Origin: Insolitispirillum peregrinum
Lineage (GTDB): Bacteria > Pseudomonadota > Alphaproteobacteria > Rhodospirillales > Rhodospirillaceae
Strand: one strand, 5' to 3'
Length of the DNA: 64,000 nucleotides
NCBI RefSeq assembly: GCF_042665255.1
Contig: NZ_JBHTCD010000011.1
Under the pieces are notes generated by a model. That model did not search any database, was not told where the DNA came from, and saw nothing but the letters and a program-made list of their open reading frames with translations. Below, in pieces: positions 39,414 through 48,533 of the stretch. Numbering within the stretch: the stretch's first letter is position 1; each line of letters opens with the position of its first letter. The translations under genes and the position numbers were made by a program.

Positions 39414-42125
39414 CTAGGGTGCCGTTGGTGGAATTTCCAGCCCCATGGCGACTTCCATCAAAATCTTTAGCGCGCGGGCATAATCCAGCCGCTGGATGGC
39501 CCGGCCCAGGTCCCGGATCAGGGCTTCGCCCGCCAGTGCGACCAGATCGGGCCGGATGTGCTGATACAGGTCGTTGGCGGCCATGCTGTTATCGTTCAGC
39601 AAGGCGTACAGGCGGGCAAATTCGGCGCGGAATTGTGGGGTTGTGCCTGCTCTGGCGGTGGTTGCCGCCGGTGCCGGGGGCGGGGCGGGCGGTTCTGGCG
39701 GTCGGGACGGCAGATGGTTCTGGATGTGTCGCCGCAGGGCCTCGATGGCGTACAGGCTGAGGGCCAGTTGACGCCGCAAAGGTACCAGAACACCGACTGT
39801 GCCCTCCTGATCTTCTGCCCGTGCCAGCCGCATGACACTTTCGGCCGCGCGCGCCAGATTGGAGGCTCCAAGGTTGGCGGCACTGCCCTTCAGGGTGTGG
39901 GCCATGGCGGCAACCTGCCCGAGGCTTCCCTCCTCGGTCAGTTTGTTCATCTGGGGAATGAGGTTGGCATTGCTGTCTTCAAATTGCTCCAGCAGGGATA
40001 AAAACAGCTCGCCGTCACCATCCAGCCGGTGCAGGGCAGCCACCACATCCAGCCCGGCCAAAGACGCCATTGGCAGGTTTCTGGCCCAGGCGGGCAAGGG
40101 GGGAGGAGTGGCCGGAGACGTGCGTGCCGGTGCCGGAGCCGGATCATCAAAATCCTGTAACGGCAGGGAACTGACACTGAGGGCTGCCATTTCGGCCAGC
40201 TCCACCGGCTTTCCTGCGGCCGTGCGGAACGACAAGGGGCGGTGGCGCTCTTCGGGTGGGGGGGATGGAGTTTTGGGAGGAGTGCTGCCGACCACCAGAA
40301 TTTCATCGTCGTCTTCATCCTGAAGATCGTCGTCCTGAAGGGGCGGCCGAGAAAGGGTCAGCTCCAGCGGAGGCTCGTCGTCGTCCTCCTCCTCATCATC
40401 GGTGTTTTCGCCTCCGTCACCCTGCCCGTCCTCCTCCGTCCAGGAGAACAGGGGCTTGTCCTGCACGGCGTCTTCTGCATCCAGGTCATCCATCAGGCCA
40501 AGAAATTCTTCGATACTGGCCAGAGAGGGATCGTCGGTGCCATGCGGGTCGGCGTCAACAGGGGGCAGGACTCCGGAGGGGGCCGGGAGGGGGAGTGTGT
40601 CGACAGGCGGGGGCAGGTCAATCGCCGGGGCAGGCTGAAATTCAAGGGTAAACTCAAAGGTGGAGCCTTCGCCGGGACGGCTGTAGACACTGATGGCTCC
40701 CCCCATCATCGCCACCAGCCGCGAGGCCAGAGCCAGTCCGAGACCGGTGCCGCCATAGCGGCGGGTGCGCGAGCTGTCAGCCTGCTGGAACAACTGGAAC
40801 AGGTCGGCCTGCTGGTCTTGCGACATGCCGATGCCCGTATCCTTGACCATGAAACGGATCCGCACCCCTTGAGGGTCTTGCCCCATCACCTGTACGGCCA
40901 ACGAGACCAGGCCCTTTGGGGTGAATTTGATCCCGTTGCCCAGCAGGTTGACCAGAACCTGTTGCAGACGGAAACGGTCGGCCAGAACGGCGGGTGGCAG
41001 GTTGTCCGGCAGATCGAGCTGAAGGTCCAGTCCCTGATCATGGGCCAGCGGCTGCAAGGCCGAGATCAATTCACCGATTGCGTCATCAAGGGCAACCGGA
41101 GACGGGATCAGCTCCAGCCGACCAGCCTCCAGAGCGGAAACGTCAAGGATATCGTTGAGGATGCTGAGCAGTGACTGGCTGGCCGCGGTCAGGCGGGCCA
41201 CGATTTCCTTTTGACGGCCTGACAGGGAGGTCTGTTCCAGAACGTGCAACAGGCCGGCCACCGCGTTCATCGGTGTGCGGATCTCGTGGCCGATGTTGAC
41301 CAGAAAGGATGTTTTGGCGCGGTTGCCTGCCTCGGCGTGATGGCGGGCGTTCTGGGCCGTTTGTTCGGCGGTTTTCTGGTCGCTGATGTCGGTCAACAGG
41401 CCGATGACGCCCAGAATGGTTCCATCGGCATCCCGCAAGGGACGTTTGTCTTCACGGACGTGCATGCGGCGTCCGTGCAGGTCAAGGACCATTTCGCGCT
41501 GTTCAGGGCGGCCGGACGCCAGGATGCGCTGGTCTTCATCGGTTCGTTCGCGGGCGGTGGTGCGATCAAACACATCATCGTCGCGCAATCCGATCAGCTC
41601 TTCGGGGGCGCGTCCGACCGTATCGGCAAAGGCCCGGTTGGCGGCGACATAACGGGATTGACGATCCTTGCAATACAGCCCCACCGGCAGGCCGGCGATC
41701 AGGCGGTCATAGCGAAAGGCGGCGTCTTCGGCGGCGTCAATCCGCTGGTGAAAGCCGGACAGGTCACGATGGGAAACGACGGCCATGGCATCGTGGACGG
41801 CAACATGGATTTCGAGGTGGAGGCTGGGGGAGCCCTGATCCGGGGCAGGCCAGCGCACCATGGTGGTGGCGTCCAGGCTGCGTCCTTCCAGCACGTCACA
41901 GATTTGCCCGACAGCCGAGGCGAGCGTCAGGCGATCATCGGCTGGCAGGCTCGGGTCACTGGCCAGCCGGCGCAACAGGTCGAGGTAATTGCTTTCTCCG
42001 CGGGCCTGTGGGCACAGGCTGTACCAGCTTCGCGTACAGGCGGCCATCGTCCCTTCGGCGTCGATGACGACAGTGGCGCCGGGGATGGCGTCGAGGATGG
42101 CCCATTGGCCTGTGGCGTGGATCAC
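39414..42125 (-). CDS. PAS histidine kinase with C-terminal HPt and no receiver
   Basis: The product is 903 residues from GTG 42125, which has AGGAGG 4 nt upstream (ATG 42143 lacks a site). Two PAS-like regions (about 10-130, 140-255) are followed by HisKA with H280 in NIGHEIRTPMNA and HATPase boxes (KDTGIGMS, GGTGLGLALASRL). A 185-residue acidic, Pro-rich, probably disordered linker follows (about 499-684), then an HPt domain with AHTLKGSAANLG (H743) and a further C-terminal helical part. The receiver usually placed between kinase and HPt is missing. There are no membrane helices. It is upstream of the GGDEF response regulator. Confidence 0.87.
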   Translation of the reverse strand: MIHATGQWAILDAIPGATVVIDAEGTMAACTRSWYSLCPQARGESNYLDLLRRLASDPSLPADDRLTLASAVGQICDVLEGRSLDATTMVRWPAPDQGSPSLHLEIHVAVHDAMAVVSHRDLSGFHQRIDAAEDAAFRYDRLIAGLPVGLYCKDRQSRYVAANRAFADTVGRAPEELIGLRDDDVFDRTTARERTDEDQRILASGRPEQREMVLDLHGRRMHVREDKRPLRDADGTILGVIGLLTDISDQKTAEQTAQNARHHAEAGNRAKTSFLVNIGHEIRTPMNAVAGLLHVLEQTSLSGRQKEIVARLTAASQSLLSILNDILDVSALEAGRLELIPSPVALDDAIGELISALQPLAHDQGLDLQLDLPDNLPPAVLADRFRLQQVLVNLLGNGIKFTPKGLVSLAVQVMGQDPQGVRIRFMVKDTGIGMSQDQQADLFQLFQQADSSRTRRYGGTGLGLALASRLVAMMGGAISVYSRPGEGSTFEFTLEFQPAPAIDLPPPVDTLPLPAPSGVLPPVDADPHGTDDPSLASIEEFLGLMDDLDAEDAVQDKPLFSWTEEDGQGDGGENTDDEEEDDDEPPLELTLSRPPLQDDDLQDEDDDEILVVGSTPPKTPSPPPEERHRPLSFRTAAGKPVELAEMAALSVSSLPLQDFDDPAPAPARTSPATPPPLPAWARNLPMASLAGLDVVAALHRLDGDGELFLSLLEQFEDSNANLIPQMNKLTEEGSLGQVAAMAHTLKGSAANLGASNLARAAESVMRLARAEDQEGTVGVLVPLRRQLALSLYAIEALRRHIQNHLPSRPPEPPAPPPAPAATTARAGTTPQFRAEFARLYALLNDNSMAANDLYQHIRPDLVALAGEALIRDLGRAIQRLDYARALKILMEVAMGLEIPPTAP

Positions 42126-42451
42126 AGTGCCTCCTGACGGCATGGGGTGGGAAATGAAAGCAAAAAGAAGGTCATAGTATAGTCAGCAAGGGTTCAGGGA
42201 CAGAAGAGGATTTTGCATCCTGCACCATGGCGGAGCAGGATGGTGCCATGGCTGGCCGGATGCGATTGCAATGCGGGCCGGAGTTTTGAATTTGCAATGC
42301 AGAATGAGAATTTTAATGGATTTTTCGCGTCCGGGAAATGCCAATGCATTGATTAGGGAGTGGAATCTTTCTGGCCCGATTTTTGCTTTTCAACATGAAC
42401 ACCGTTTTCGTATACCCACGCGGCTCCCGCCCCAGCCAAAAGAGCAACACC
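42126..42451. other. Divergent intergenic region, PAS-HPt kinase / GAF
   Basis: This is an AT-richer stretch, particularly 42280-42400, that should hold both promoters. No clear sigma54, FNR or CRP site and no hairpin above 6 bp was found. A GAF-gene start at ATG 42395 was considered but lacks a ribosome-binding site. Confidence 0.35.
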
Positions 42452-43372
42452 ATGAGCCATGTTCATGGACGAGAGGGTCATCACTATTTCACCGACGGGG
42501 TACCCCCGACTGCGGTCGTGTTTGCTGCCGCCCAGGAAGGGAGGCTCGACGGGCCGCTGCCGGTGCCTGCCCATCTGTGGGATGAACATCTTGATCGCCT
42601 GACAACGCTGGCCGCGACCATGACCGGCTGCCCGGTTGCACGGATTTCCGTGCTGGAAGCCGATCGGGTGGTGTGCCGCTCTTCGGTCGGGGCACCACGC
42701 TTGATGGTACCGTTGGCGCAGTCATTTTGTGCCCGGTCCCGGACGCTGGTGCGGGGGGCTGGCGATGTGGTGATCAGCAACAATCCTGCCACAGATGAAC
42801 GGTTCCATGATCTGGCGTTGTTGCCGCACAACGCCGGGGTCCGCTTTTATCTGGCCTATCCCCTGATGGGGTCACATGGCGAGGTGATTGGCATTTTTTC
42901 CTTGCGGGACGTTCTGCCCCACGTGATGGACGAGACGGAACTGTCTGTGCTGGCGGATCTGGCGGTTCTGGCCTCCGAGCGCCTTGCCGCATTGCATCAC
43001 CTGCCACAGGAGAGTGACGGGCAGGCCGCCCTGCATCTGTCGATGATGGAGCGGACGCTCAAGGCTGGTTGCTGGTCCTATGATCCGGCGAAGGCCGAGG
43101 CGCCTGTTTCCTGGTCGCCGATCGTTGCCGGGGCGTTGCATTTACCCCCGCAGATGCCACCGTCGTATTATGCTTTTCTGCATGCCTTTCCGCTGGATGA
43201 GCGCCGCAAAATCGTCGCCTGCCTGCATCGGGCGGTTCGGCGACGGATACCCTTTACCCTCGAAGCCACGCTGCTCCCCGATGCTTCGGGGGAGTGCGGT
43301 CGTGTCATGATGCATGGCGAGCCGACGGATAAGGGTGGATTTTATGGCGTTCTGTGGCCGTCAGGGACATAA
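42452..43372 (+). CDS. GAF-domain signalling protein
   Basis: The product is 306 residues from ATG 42452 (GAG upstream). Residues about 45-190 form a GAF domain (HLDRLTTLAATMTGCPVARI, SFCARSRTLVRGAGDVVISN, YLAYPLMGSHGEVIGIFSLRD), of the type fused to diguanylate cyclases. The C-terminal 100 residues resemble a PAS/PAC remnant. There is no output domain, so it may act in trans with the downstream EAL protein, whose gene starts 133 bp later on the same strand. The ligand is unknown. Confidence 0.78.
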   Translation: MSHVHGREGHHYFTDGVPPTAVVFAAAQEGRLDGPLPVPAHLWDEHLDRLTTLAATMTGCPVARISVLEADRVVCRSSVGAPRLMVPLAQSFCARSRTLVRGAGDVVISNNPATDERFHDLALLPHNAGVRFYLAYPLMGSHGEVIGIFSLRDVLPHVMDETELSVLADLAVLASERLAALHHLPQESDGQAALHLSMMERTLKAGCWSYDPAKAEAPVSWSPIVAGALHLPPQMPPSYYAFLHAFPLDERRKIVACLHRAVRRRIPFTLEATLLPDASGECGRVMMHGEPTDKGGFYGVLWPSGT

Positions 43373-43505
43373 TTGTTCTCCATCCCTGTTATCGCTATGG
43401 AAAACACGGGAAAATTCTCATACTTTTGATTTCCTGTGCAGGCGCTCTGGTAACATCCTCAAAATGCTAATGGAGATGCCTGATACTCGTAATGGAATAG
43501 AGGCA

Positions 43506-45236
43506 ATGTTTATTTCCGAAGAAAAGATATTGGCGGCCCGTATCCTCACCGTCGATGACAATCCGGTGAACGTTGCCTTGCTCCGCGACATGCTGGAAGC
43601 CGAGGGGTTCAGGGACGTCATCGGGACTACCAGTCCTTTTGAAGCTCTGGAGATGCTGGCCAGCGAGCAGTTCGACCTGCTGTTGCTGGATATCCGCATG
43701 CCGGGGATGGATGGCCATCAGGTGCTGGCCCGTTTGCCCGATACCGTCAAAAGCTATGTGCCGGTGATTGTGCTGACCGCACAGACCGACCCGGAAACCC
43801 GGATGCGGGCGCTGTCCGGTGGGGCGCGTGATTTTATCAGCAAGCCGTTTGATACCACCGAGGCCACCCAGCGGATACGGAACGCCATCGAGGCGCAGCT
43901 GTTGTACGCCCAGCACCGCGATCAGGCGGTGATGCTGGAGCGGGAAGTTGAAAAACGGACCGCCGAACTCCGCCACATGGCAACGCACCATTCCATTACC
44001 GGCCTGCCGAACCGCGCAGGGGTGCGCCACACCCTGGCCGAATATCTGCATGATCAGCGGGGCCGGCTGGTCTTTCTGGTGGTGGATGGATTGGGGGCGG
44101 TCAATGACTCCCTTGGTCACGTGGTCGGGGAACAGGCCCTGCGCTCTGTTGGCGAACGACTGTCCGCCGCATGCCCGCCGGGGGGCTTTGTCGCCTCGTG
44201 GAGCAACAACGAATTCATTGTCATCCTGCCGCCTGACGATCAGGATTGGGAAACGATCTGCGATACCGCTTTTGCCCGCCCCTTTGCGGTGGACGGCAAC
44301 GAGCTGGTGCTGGATTATGCGTCGGGTTCGGTGCAGTTTCCGCAGGATGGCGACGAAGGCGACTTGCTGATCCAGCGCGCCGGGCTGGCGATGTTCTTTG
44401 CCCGCCAGAGGGGGGTGCCCAGTTGCGCCTTCAACAGCGAACTGGAAGACACCGCCCGTCGTCGTTTGCAGCTGGAACGGGAACTGCGCGGTGCCATCGA
44501 GCGCCGGGAGCTACAGGTCTACTACCAGCCGAAAGTCGCCCTGAGCGATGGCCGGGTGGTCGGGATGGAGGCGCTGTTGCGCTGGTTCCACCCCGAGCTG
44601 GGATTTGTCAGCCCGGCCCAGTTCATCCCGATCGCCGAGGAAACCGGGGCCATTGTCGGTATCGGGGAATGGGTGATGCGACAGGCCTGTGCAGATACCC
44701 GCGCCTGGCATCTGGCCGGTTTTGATGATCTGGTGGTGGCCGTCAACGTTTCCGGTCGTCAGTTCGAAGCGACCGACCTGACAGGAACCGTGCTGTCGGC
44801 GCTGAAAGAAAGCGGCCTGCCTGCCAGTGCGCTGGAAGTCGAAATTACCGAAACCGCCCTGATGCGTGATCTGGAACGGGCCCGTACGGTGCTTGGTTCG
44901 CTGCGCGATCTGGGGGTGGCGCTGGCCATTGATGACTTCGGGACCGGTTATTCCTCGCTGGCCTATTTGCGGGATCTGGCGATTGATACGCTGAAGGTGG
45001 ACCAGTCGTTCGTGCGCGATCTGACCGATGACACGGATGATCAGGCCATCGTGCGCGCCATTCTGGTGATGGCCCAAAGCCTTGGGCTGTCAACGGTGGC
45101 CGAGGGCATTGAAACGCCGCGACACACGGACTTCCTGCGCCTGCATGGCTGCACGCTGGGGCAGGGATATCTGTACGCCAAGCCGATGCCGGCCTGTGAT
45201 TTCAGCGCCTTTCTGAACCGTCAGCGGCAGGGGTAA
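43506..45236 (+). CDS. Response regulator with degenerate GGDEF and intact EAL domain
   Basis: The product is 576 residues from ATG 43506 (GGA upstream); ATGs at 43464, 43470 and 43476 are alternatives. The receiver (12-130) has D62 in LLDIRMPGMDG. The GGDEF-fold region (155-310) reads SNNEF (233-237) instead of GGDEF, so it should not make c-di-GMP. The EAL domain (325-570) keeps MEALLRW (E355), NVSGRQF, EITETAL, DDFGTGYSS, LKVDQSF and VAEGIET, all needed for c-di-GMP phosphodiesterase activity. It likely lowers c-di-GMP on phosphorylation, affecting motility or biofilm. Confidence 0.9.
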   Translation: MFISEEKILAARILTVDDNPVNVALLRDMLEAEGFRDVIGTTSPFEALEMLASEQFDLLLLDIRMPGMDGHQVLARLPDTVKSYVPVIVLTAQTDPETRMRALSGGARDFISKPFDTTEATQRIRNAIEAQLLYAQHRDQAVMLEREVEKRTAELRHMATHHSITGLPNRAGVRHTLAEYLHDQRGRLVFLVVDGLGAVNDSLGHVVGEQALRSVGERLSAACPPGGFVASWSNNEFIVILPPDDQDWETICDTAFARPFAVDGNELVLDYASGSVQFPQDGDEGDLLIQRAGLAMFFARQRGVPSCAFNSELEDTARRRLQLERELRGAIERRELQVYYQPKVALSDGRVVGMEALLRWFHPELGFVSPAQFIPIAEETGAIVGIGEWVMRQACADTRAWHLAGFDDLVVAVNVSGRQFEATDLTGTVLSALKESGLPASALEVEITETALMRDLERARTVLGSLRDLGVALAIDDFGTGYSSLAYLRDLAIDTLKVDQSFVRDLTDDTDDQAIVRAILVMAQSLGLSTVAEGIETPRHTDFLRLHGCTLGQGYLYAKPMPACDFSAFLNRQRQG

Positions 45237-45242
45237 CCGCCA

Positions 45243-45340
45243 TATCAGCGTGCGTTAGATTTAACGCGCGCTGATCCAACCTTTTGTAGTGCCACATTGT
45301 TTTTGCGAAAGCCGGTTCCCGCTTTTCGCACAGTGCTCTA
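45243..45340. repeat. Short inverted-repeat element plus unit A
   Basis: ATCAGCGTGCGTTA (45244-45257) pairs with TAACGCGCGCTGAT (45262-45275), the fused element ends, followed by inverted unit A to 45340. It fills the convergent gap between the EAL gene and the NarL-type regulator. Confidence 0.8.
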
Positions 45341-45348
45341 AAAGCGCC

Positions 45349-46032
45349 CTATGCGGGTGACTGATCCCACTCTGCTTTTTTGAACAGCAGAACGGCCTGC
45401 GTCCGGCGTTCAACCCCCAACGTTTTCAGGATGCTGGTGACGTGGGATTTGACGGTTGAAATGTTCAGATGCAGCCGTTCGCCAATTTCGGCATTGGACA
45501 ATCCCTCGGACAGCAAATGCAGAACCTGATGCTGGCGCTGGGTGAGGGATGGCAAATGGCTGCGGTCCGGCGGTGCCGGGCTGCCGGGCAGCGGATCATT
45601 GTTGAAATGCGGCGAAGTCAGGGCATGGGCAAGGCTGGGGGGAACGTATAATCCCCCGGCATGGACCAGCCTGATAATGGTTCCCAGCAGATTGACGTCC
45701 GTTGTCTTGGGGATGTAGGCGCTGGCCCCGTTCCCGAGGGCGCTGCGAATGTCATCGGGATGTTCCGAGGTGGTAAAAATCAGCAGCGGGGTGTCTCCGA
45801 CGGCGGCCTTCAGACGGATCATGTCGGCAGCGTTCAGGTGGGAAAAAGACGACGGACGCGGATCACAAATGACCAGATCAAAGGGTCTCAGCCCTTCCAG
45901 TACCTCGCTCGCCAATCCCGAGGATATGTCACCAGAGAGCTGGAGGGGTTCCCAGTCGGTTCCCATATCCCTGACAATCTGCGTCAGGGCCATAAGAACG
46001 ATGGGATGCTGGTCCCATAATACAATGCGCAT
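45349..46032 (-). CDS. NarL/FixJ-family response regulator
   Basis: The 227-residue product has a receiver domain (1-125) with D57 in VICDPRP and a C-terminal LuxR-type helix-turn-helix (LTQRQHQVLHLLSEGLSNAE, then LNISTVKSHVTSIL). A Pro-rich linker joins them. The receiver is somewhat divergent: the usual acidic pair at the N-terminus is WDQH. The cognate kinase is not adjacent in an operon; nnrS lies upstream on the same strand. Confidence 0.88.
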   Translation of the reverse strand: MRIVLWDQHPIVLMALTQIVRDMGTDWEPLQLSGDISSGLASEVLEGLRPFDLVICDPRPSSFSHLNAADMIRLKAAVGDTPLLIFTTSEHPDDIRSALGNGASAYIPKTTDVNLLGTIIRLVHAGGLYVPPSLAHALTSPHFNNDPLPGSPAPPDRSHLPSLTQRQHQVLHLLSEGLSNAEIGERLHLNISTVKSHVTSILKTLGVERRTQAVLLFKKAEWDQSPA

Positions 46033-46253
46033 CGTCTCTTCCTAACTCGGTCCTGAGGGGCGGGTGAGGCAGCACCCGGTGGCCTCTTGATCTCCTGCGG
46101 TGGGCAGCAAAGGCCTGTTCGAAGGGCGTAATGCAGGAGGCTTGTTGATTAGTACCGAAAATAGGGGAGACCAGAGTCATTTCTGAACAGCTAAAAGGTG
46201 TATCTTCTTTTTCCTTTTGTGTGGTGCTGGGTGATCTTTTTTCTGAATAGTCC
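46033..46253. other. Intergenic region, nnrS to NarL-type regulator
   Basis: 221 bp, T-rich at 46200-46240 on the plus strand. No hairpin, repeat or gene is evident. Confidence 0.3.
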
Positions 46254-47483
46254 TTATTGCTTACTGGTCTTGATCAGCAGGACGGGAATGAAGTCGTAGA
46301 GAAAAACCGCATAGGCGATAGAAAACAGGGTACCTGCAACTGACAGGGCAACCAAAGGCGAGGATGTCCACAGCAGAGGCCCGACAATGCGGACCACGGC
46401 AGCGCAGCCAGCCAGCAGATAGCTGAAGGACATCAGGCGCCCGGCGGTCAGGGACAGACCGCTGTGTCCACGGCTGGCCCGCCCCATGACCCCAAGGATC
46501 AGGGTGCCCGCTGCACCGATGAAATGGGCATGCAGGGCTGCCGTCAGATCAAGAACCGGCAAGGACAGGGGGCCAGCGAGGGACAGCATGGCATAGGCGC
46601 GCAAGGCGAACCCCAAAGCCAGCCATCCGACCCCCAGATGCAGGACCCACAGCAAGGGTTCGGCGGCAATGCGCCAGGGTTGCCAGCGCCACAGACGATA
46701 TCCCAGCAGAACGGCAGCCAGTGCGGCGATTGAGGCCCGGATCAGCAGTCCGGTCTGCTCGGGCAGGGCGGTGGTCAGCAGGTCGATGAGGGCGACGGCA
46801 ATGACGCTCAGGATGGTGGCCCGCTCAAGCCACGGCAATGCCTCGGGCGGGAGGGCGGCCTGATGGTTGACCAGCCAGTTGCGACTGAAGGTCGGGGTGA
46901 TGCGGCCACCAATGATGACCATCATCAGGACGATGATGTTGAGGGTCGTCTGACGGGCAAGGCTGCCGCCATCAGCCAGCACGCCGATAATTCCCAAATG
47001 GTCTGCCAGATTGCCTGCCCACAGCAGGGTCAGCAGGATCAGGAATGGCTGATTGCGTTTGGTCGGGGCTTTGAACAGGGCGCTGCCGATCAGCCAGATC
47101 AGCAGAGGCCAGAAAGCGGTATCCGCAACGATGACGGCAACCGGGGGCAGCCAGCCGGACAGCCAGAAGGCGACGCGGCCCGCCAGCCACAGCAGAACCA
47201 GTGCCAGCAGCCAGCGCCCTTTGACCGGTGCGGTGCCGGTCCAGTTTGGAACGGCGGTCAACAGGAACCCGGTCAGGGCTGCCGACAAAAAGCCGAACAG
47301 CATTTCATGGGCATGCCACAGGGGTGGCGGCGGAGCAATGGGGAGGGCAAGGTCATGGCCCAGACTGTTCAACCCCAGCCAGAGCGCCCAGACAGTGCCA
47401 CTGGCCGCGGCATGCAGGGCGGCGAGCAGGAAAAACGGGCGAAAGCCTGCTGCGAAGAAAAAGCGATACCACGAGGCGACCAT
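46254..47483 (-). CDS. nnrS: NnrS family haem-copper membrane protein
   Basis: This 409-residue polytopic protein (about 12 helices) begins FFFAAGFRPFFLLAALHAA, the NnrS hallmark, and has WHAHEMLFGFLSAALTGFLL, RITPTFSRNWL and LHAHFIGAAGTLILGVMGRAS with histidines that could bind haem or copper. NnrS protects against nitric oxide during denitrification. An FNR/NnrR-type dyad lies 67 bp upstream. No nitrite or NO reductase genes are in view. The length is typical. Confidence 0.92.
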   Translation of the reverse strand: MVASWYRFFFAAGFRPFFLLAALHAAASGTVWALWLGLNSLGHDLALPIAPPPPLWHAHEMLFGFLSAALTGFLLTAVPNWTGTAPVKGRWLLALVLLWLAGRVAFWLSGWLPPVAVIVADTAFWPLLIWLIGSALFKAPTKRNQPFLILLTLLWAGNLADHLGIIGVLADGGSLARQTTLNIIVLMMVIIGGRITPTFSRNWLVNHQAALPPEALPWLERATILSVIAVALIDLLTTALPEQTGLLIRASIAALAAVLLGYRLWRWQPWRIAAEPLLWVLHLGVGWLALGFALRAYAMLSLAGPLSLPVLDLTAALHAHFIGAAGTLILGVMGRASRGHSGLSLTAGRLMSFSYLLAGCAAVVRIVGPLLWTSSPLVALSVAGTLFSIAYAVFLYDFIPVLLIKTSKQ

Positions 47484-47549
47484 CGTCTTTGACCTTGTCA
47501 GGGGTGCCGGGGAGCATCCCTGTTGTCGGCCAGAAACAACGAGGCGTCC

Positions 47550-47563
47550 TTGACGATGGTCAA
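47550..47563 (-). promoter_or_regulatory. FNR/FixK/NnrR-type site upstream of nnrS
   Basis: TTGACGATGGTCAA is a perfect TTGAC-N4-GTCAA dyad, matching the FNR-superfamily half-site pattern. Its centre is about 73 bp before the nnrS ATG, so a -41.5 activation geometry would start transcription near 47515. Confidence 0.65.
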
Positions 47564-47600
47564 AAGCACGATGCGGGCCTGTGCAGGGCGCAAGACCACG

Positions 47601-47732
47601 CTACCGCCCGGACTCCCATTTTTTCACTATCAAATGAATGGGGTCCGGGATCTTGAGGCCTCGGCGAGGTGTGGAGCAGCGCTCCACGATCATGTTTTCT
47701 GTTTGTTGACCACGTTTGCGCATAACGCTCTA
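47601..47732. repeat. Truncated long element with unit A remnant
   Basis: It starts in the CCCCATTTTTT part, keeps a degenerate GGGTCCGGGATC...GGCCTC stem and the TGGAGC-AGC-GCTCCA hairpin, then passes to the last part of a unit A (TTTGCGCATAACGCTCTA). The final CTA is the complement of the lysE-like gene's TAG stop. Confidence 0.7.
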
Positions 47733-48380
47733 ATTTCCCACAATCAACGCGATGGCAATCAGGGCCATGACGCTGCCAGCCACCCGGTCAATGGCGGTTT
47801 TTGCCCTTTGATAGACCGTGCGGGCTGCTGGTGCAGAAAAGGCGATGGCAACGATGACATACCACCCACTTTCAACGCACAGGATCATCGGGGGCAGTGC
47901 CAGCTTTTGCCCGGTCGAGGGGACTGGCGGTAACAACGCAGCAAAGATGCTACCATAAACAATGGCTGTTTTGGGATTGCTGATCTGGGTGAGAAACGCG
48001 CTGAGGCCTGTCTTCCAGAGCGAGGCCATCGCCGGGGCACGGACGGCAGGCGGTGTATTTGACTCGTCGTTGAGGATGAACGGCGTCTCTGCGGCCCGCC
48101 AGATCTGGTAGGCGAGGTACAGCAGATAGCCTCCACCCGCGAGTTTCAGCAGCGTCAGCAGCCAGGGCAGGCTTTGCAACCCGCTACCGAGGCCGAGCAG
48201 GGCGAGGCAACCGAACAGGGCGCCTCCGACGCCAATTCCGACGGCGGCGGCAAGTCCGTGGGCGCGGGAAAGGGTAATGGCCGTCCGGGATACGAACAGG
48301 ACGCTGGGGCCGGGACTGATGGCCCCGATCAGCAAGGCCCCCGGAATGGTCAGCATGGGAGACAGGAAGGGATCGGGCAA
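47730..48380 (-). CDS. LysE/RhtB-family amino-acid exporter
   Basis: This 216-residue protein has about six hydrophobic helices. It has GALLIGAISPGPSVLFVSRTA near the N-terminus (signature SPGP), GGGYLLYLAYQIWR, and FLTQISNPKTAIVYGS. Members export amino acids such as homoserine, threonine or lysine; the substrate cannot be assigned. The TAG stop lies in the edge of a repeat element shared with the nnrS upstream region. Confidence 0.9.
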   Translation of the reverse strand: MPDPFLSPMLTIPGALLIGAISPGPSVLFVSRTAITLSRAHGLAAAVGIGVGGALFGCLALLGLGSGLQSLPWLLTLLKLAGGGYLLYLAYQIWRAAETPFILNDESNTPPAVRAPAMASLWKTGLSAFLTQISNPKTAIVYGSIFAALLPPVPSTGQKLALPPMILCVESGWYVIVAIAFSAPAARTVYQRAKTAIDRVAGSVMALIAIALIVGN

Positions 48381-48533
48381 GGGTGCACTCCTGCTTGCGA
48401 GAGAGTGCCCAGGCGAGCGGCAAGCAGAGCGGTCGTGCTCCCCGATGGTGCTCCATCCATGGTCGCCAGTTACACGACATGCCGGATGCTAGATCATCTG
48501 CGAATGAGAGTAAACACCCATCCCTGGAACATG

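Noticed and set aside
42353..42589. 78-codon minus-strand frame opposite the start of the GAF gene
   Set aside because: No ribosome-binding site, overlaps a supported gene, no recognisable domain.
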